The notes beneath the pieces were generated by a model. It saw nothing but the letters and a program-made list of their open reading frames with translations. It did not search any database and had not been told where the DNA came from. Position numbers and translations under genes: made by a program. 64,000 bases of DNA from Natrarchaeobius chitinivorans (GTDB lineage Archaea > Halobacteriota > Halobacteria > Halobacteriales > Natrialbaceae), in assembly GCF_003841505.1 (NCBI RefSeq), contig NZ_REGA01000002.1, positions 310,001-374,000 on the forward strand, read 5' to 3'. Below, piece after piece: positions 61,053-64,000 of the stretch; position 1 is the first letter of the stretch; each line of letters opens with the position of its first letter.

Positions 61053-62171
61053 CTACCCGACCGACGTTTCTCGGAGTTTGGCGACGATCTCTTCGGAGCT
61101 AATTTCGCGTTCGTGTTCGGTCGCAACCCGTCCGACGACGTACTCCACGAGGTCGAGTTGACTGAGGAGTTCGAACGTTTCGTCGCGTTCGAGGCCGAGG
61201 TCGTGTCTTACCTCGTAAATCGTACCCGAGTTCGACACCGTATCGACGAGCGCTTCGACGGTCACGTCGTCGGGGAGGCCGATTCCGTCGGTCAGAACGA
61301 CTGGCGCGGACTCGTCGGCGGACCGATTCGATTCCGTGCGGTCAGCGGAGCCGGCGAACCGATCCGATTCCGACTCCGATTCGTCAGTTTCGACGTCGGT
61401 ATCGTGATCCGCGCTCGGTTCGTCGTTTTCGCTCCCGCCAGTGTCGTACGACGTCGGCTCGTGAATGCCGTAATCGATCATGTACCGCCGGACCGTCTCT
61501 GCGGTGACGTCCATCTCGATCGCCTCGCTCATTTCGACGAACGTGTCACAGGAGTCGTACACCTCCGCGAGCAGTTCCGGATCTTCGAACGGCGGAACGT
61601 CACTTCCCCGACGTGCACTCGTGGGGACGCAGTCGGAGCTATCGCTTTTCGTGGTCCGCGTCTCTTCTTCGACAGCCTCTCCGTAGGCCCCTTCGACCCC
61701 TTCTTCGTCGGTTGTTTTTGCTCCTTCTTCGCTCGGCGATTCGACCCCTTTTTCACCGGTTGGTTCGACCCCCTCCCGATCGGTCGATCCGTCCTCGAGT
61801 CCCCCGGGATTCGCCGACTCGGGTTCGTCTCGAACGGAGGCGCGAACCGAAACTGAAACCGAACCGGACGCATCGATCGTCGGCTCCGTCGGACGTACTT
61901 CGACGTCGTAGTCGGCCGTCGGGACGACAGGAGTCGTAGACTCGAGCGTGAGCCGAAGCCGGCCGTCTGAATCGAACTGGACGTCCGCCGGTTCGAATTG
62001 CTCCTGATGTTGGCCCGCCGAGAACGCCGAGACCGCAAGATCGACGTCGGCATTCGCGCCGGTTTCCGGATCGATGCAGTCGGTGAACTCGACGTTACGG
62101 ACGGTGACCATCCCCGTTTCACACTCCTCGATGAAATGGCCGAACTCCCGAATGTTGGCACCAACACCCAT
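61053..62171 (-). CDS. Unknown acidic protein with two HTH-like modules
   Basis: 372 residues from ATG 62171 (an in-frame GTG lies at 62186). The first ~110 residues form a compact domain (MGVGANIREFGHFIEECETG, VRNVEFTDCIDPETGANADV, then beta-rich text). A Glu/Thr-rich linker follows. Then FEDPELLAEVYDSCDTFVEMSEAIEMDVTAETVRRYMIDYGIH looks like a short helix-turn-helix, and after another acidic linker VEALVDTVSNSGTIYEVRHDLGLERDETFELLSQLDL repeats that shape. DNA binding is possible but not shown. I do not recognise the family. Confidence 0.65.
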   Translation of the reverse strand: MGVGANIREFGHFIEECETGMVTVRNVEFTDCIDPETGANADVDLAVSAFSAGQHQEQFEPADVQFDSDGRLRLTLESTTPVVPTADYDVEVRPTEPTIDASGSVSVSVRASVRDEPESANPGGLEDGSTDREGVEPTGEKGVESPSEEGAKTTDEEGVEGAYGEAVEEETRTTKSDSSDCVPTSARRGSDVPPFEDPELLAEVYDSCDTFVEMSEAIEMDVTAETVRRYMIDYGIHEPTSYDTGGSENDEPSADHDTDVETDESESESDRFAGSADRTESNRSADESAPVVLTDGIGLPDDVTVEALVDTVSNSGTIYEVRHDLGLERDETFELLSQLDLVEYVVGRVATEHEREISSEEIVAKLRETSVG

Positions 62172-62333
62172 GGTGATTGGTGACACATTATTAGTGGCTA
62201 TGAGAATGCGTGATGAATAGTGGAGGTCTTTAAGTCAGTTGCCCACGACTGGAGTCGTCGGCTTCCTCCTTACATCTCTGTGAACGTCTCGGAGTGGGAC
62301 GTGTGTTCGAAAGGCGAAACACGACTCCGTACC

Positions 62334-62443
62334 ATACTGTCGGACAGAAGTCAGTGAGAAATCGGTCGCGAATTCGCGGCCGTCGCCATCGGAGACGGCC
62401 GCAGGAGAGCGACCGGTCTTCAAATAGTTCTGTTCGACAGTAT
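62334..62443. mobile_element. 110-bp MITE-like palindromic element
   Basis: Terminal inverted repeats ATACTGTCGGACAG (62334-62347) and CTGTTCGACAGTAT (62430-62443), 13 of 14 matching. Further in, CGGTCGC/GCGACCG and GCGGCCGTC/GACGGCCGC pair in order, so the unit folds nearly along its whole length. No open frame. It sits in the 549-bp divergent interval (62172-62720) between the unknown HTH-like gene and the SPW gene, where nothing else is seen. No target-site duplication is obvious. Confidence 0.7.
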
Positions 62444-62720
62444 CAGCATCCTCAGTCGGTTTCAGTACACTATCACCCCCGATCGACTGACGGTTTCGAC
62501 GACGCAGGCTCGACTCCGCTCGATCCGACGAGATCGGTCCGACGAAATCGGGATGGCCGAGTCGGGACGACCGACCGAAGAGTAAAACTGGTTTACCGAT
62601 GGTAATCCCGAGCGGATTGTCCGCTGTGTGTCGTCGCCTCTAGCGAGTATCGCTCCGACGGCGTGAACAGTCGTCGTGCTTTTTGCGCGGAGTCGATCAT
62701 CCCGCGAACGGCGATCATCG

Positions 62721-63176
62721 ATGAGTGAACCCACGACAGACGATCCGGCAGATGCACAGACGCGTGATCAGGGAGAACCGGACGGACAGAAGTGGTTGAG
62801 CGGAATCGTTTCTCTGATCGGCCTGTGGATTGTGCTCTCCCCGTTCGTCTACGAAACCGCCGCGGCGATCACGTGGAACAACGTCGCTATCGGCACCGCG
62901 ATCTTCCTGTTGGCCGGATACAACTTCTATCGTATTACGACGGGACACCCGACCAGCACCAGCGTCGCGACCCTCGTTGCACTGCTGGCGCTGTGGATAC
63001 TCGTTTCACCGTTCGCACTCGAGGGTCAGTTTGCGATAGACGGTCTCGAGGTGGCCGCAGACGGCCTCGTCTGGAGTAACGTCGTCTCGGGTGTCATCGC
63101 CGCGGCGATGGCCGCCTACGTCGCCTACGCCGCCGGACGCAGGGCACCCGCTGGAACGGCTGCCGGGACGCGCTGA
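62721..63176 (+). CDS. SPW-repeat membrane protein
   Basis: 151 residues from ATG 62721. After a hydrophilic 35-residue N-terminus there are two SPW-type repeats, each two helices: [20 protein letters not shown] + [20 protein letters not shown] and [18 protein letters not shown] + [19 protein letters not shown]. The name motif is S-P-W/F. Function of the family is unknown. Confidence 0.85.
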   Translation: MSEPTTDDPADAQTRDQGEPDGQKWLSGIVSLIGLWIVLSPFVYETAAAITWNNVAIGTAIFLLAGYNFYRITTGHPTSTSVATLVALLALWILVSPFALEGQFAIDGLEVAADGLVWSNVVSGVIAAAMAAYVAYAAGRRAPAGTAAGTR

Positions 63177-63274
63177 GAACGGTCGGACTTCCGTTTTTCG
63201 TCGACTCCGCTCTCGTGTCGTCGCGAGTGGCCAACAATGATATAGCCGGCACACCCAGAAGTGGACGAGGGCCC

Positions 63275-64000
63275 ATGTCGAGTCATTACGATCACGCGCA
63301 GGTACAGGAGTTCTGGCAGTACGTCTGGGAACGCGACGACGTCTACCGACTCGTCGACGATGCGACGGACCCGACCTACGTCCTCGGGATGTTTCCGTAC
63401 ACCTCCGGGACGTTGCATATGGGCCACGTCCGAAACTACGCGATCACCGACGCCTACGCCCGCTTCCGGCGGATGCGCGGCGACGACGTCCTCCACCCCA
63501 TGGGGTGGGACGCGTTCGGCCTCCCGGCGGAAAACGCCGCCTACGAGCGTGCGAGCGACCCGGAGTCGTGGACACAGGCGTGCATCCGCCGCATGCGCGA
63601 AGAACTCGAGACGATGGGCTTTGGCTACGACTGGTCCCGGGAGATCACCACCTGTGAACCCGACTACTACCGGTGGAACCAGTGGCTGTTCAAACGGCTC
63701 TACGAGGCCGGTCTCGTCGAATACGAGGCAGCGACTGTCAACTGGTGTCCCGACTGCGAGACGGTACTCGCCGATGCGCAAGTCGAGGTAGTCGACGGCG
63801 ACCGCCGATGCTGGCGGTGTGAGACTGCCGTCGGGCGTCGGGAACTCGATCAGTGGTTTTTCACGATCACGGAGTACGCAGAGGAACTGCACGACGGACT
63901 CGAGGACCTCGAGGGATGGCCCGAGGGCGTCCGGGAAATCCAGCGAAACTGGATCGGGCGCCAGGAAGGCACACGAATTAGTTTCGACGTCACTGCGGAC
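63275..64000 (+). CDS. leuS: Leucyl-tRNA synthetase, bacterial type, 3'-truncated by window edge
   Basis: First 242 residues. Charges tRNA-Leu. Class I signature [17 protein letters not shown] (HIGH motif HMGH near 47-50), then [13 protein letters not shown], the bacterial-type form of this loop, and [35 protein letters not shown] zinc-knuckle-like CPDC...CWRC (about 154-180) follows. The KMSKS motif and editing domain lie beyond the window. A short internal copy of this gene lies near 34.1 kb. Confidence 0.95.
   Translation, partial: MSSHYDHAQVQEFWQYVWERDDVYRLVDDATDPTYVLGMFPYTSGTLHMGHVRNYAITDAYARFRRMRGDDVLHPMGWDAFGLPAENAAYERASDPESWTQACIRRMREELETMGFGYDWSREITTCEPDYYRWNQWLFKRLYEAGLVEYEAATVNWCPDCETVLADAQVEVVDGDRRCWRCETAVGRRELDQWFFTITEYAEELHDGLEDLEGWPEGVREIQRNWIGRQEGTRISFDVTAD

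Overview
The window is about 64 kb of chromosomal DNA from a halophilic archaeon. Evidence for this is the high GC content, very acidic predicted proteins, Bat-type HTH regulators, a HalX-like domain, an archaeosortase-type PGF C-terminus, TATA-box promoters sitting about 27 bases before start codons, a split-nuoJ complex I operon without nuoEFG, a FolC-FolP fusion, and a tRNA-Gln(UUG) with a short intron of the kind described in Haloferax. The style suggests Natrialbales (Natrinema/Haloterrigena/Natronorubrum-like), but the species cannot be fixed from sequence alone.

Layout. 0-15 kb: end of a prenyl diphosphate synthase, a 7TM sensor kinase followed by a receiver/pseudokinase, a 2350-residue repeat-rich surface protein, an unusual HxlR-receiver regulator upstream of it, a CBS-ParB protein and an RCK_N-DHH phosphoesterase. 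15-26 kb: the nuoABCDHIJJKLMN respiratory operon. 26-33 kb: purKE, a LOV/PAS histidine kinase, a Tat lipoprotein, ribH, an aminotransferase, and tRNA-Gln with a duplicated 3' end just downstream. 33-38.5 kb: a gene-poor, AT-richer stretch that looks like accessory DNA (surface protein, leuS fragment, unknown membrane protein, an aldehyde-ferredoxin-oxidoreductase-like protein lacking its usual Fe-S cysteines).

38.5-59 kb is dominated by genes for methylated osmolytes and folate one-carbon metabolism: a dimethylglycine/sarcosine dehydrogenase-like flavoprotein with etfBA, folCP, fhs, two BCCT transporters, a K+ channel, ilvA, a DmdA/GcvT-like THF-dependent demethylase and a MetF-like reductase. 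Together they could import a betaine-like compound, strip its methyl groups onto tetrahydrofolate, pass electrons to ETF, and use or oxidise the one-carbon units. This is an inference from gene content and is the best candidate for an undescribed system here. 59-64 kb holds two Bat-type regulators, an unknown acidic HTH-like protein, a 110-bp palindromic element, an SPW-repeat membrane protein and the start of a bacterial-type leuS.

Two non-coding signals stand out. A family of four 80-bp nested inverted-repeat elements begins TGATACGG; in two copies the TGA is the stop codon of the upstream gene, two inverted copies bracket the CBS-ParB gene, and one supplies the start codon of a surface protein. 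Second, a tRNA 3'-end duplication and a leuS fragment mark the edge of the AT-rich region, suggesting old integration or recombination. No rRNA, CRISPR array or recognisable transposase or integrase gene was found.
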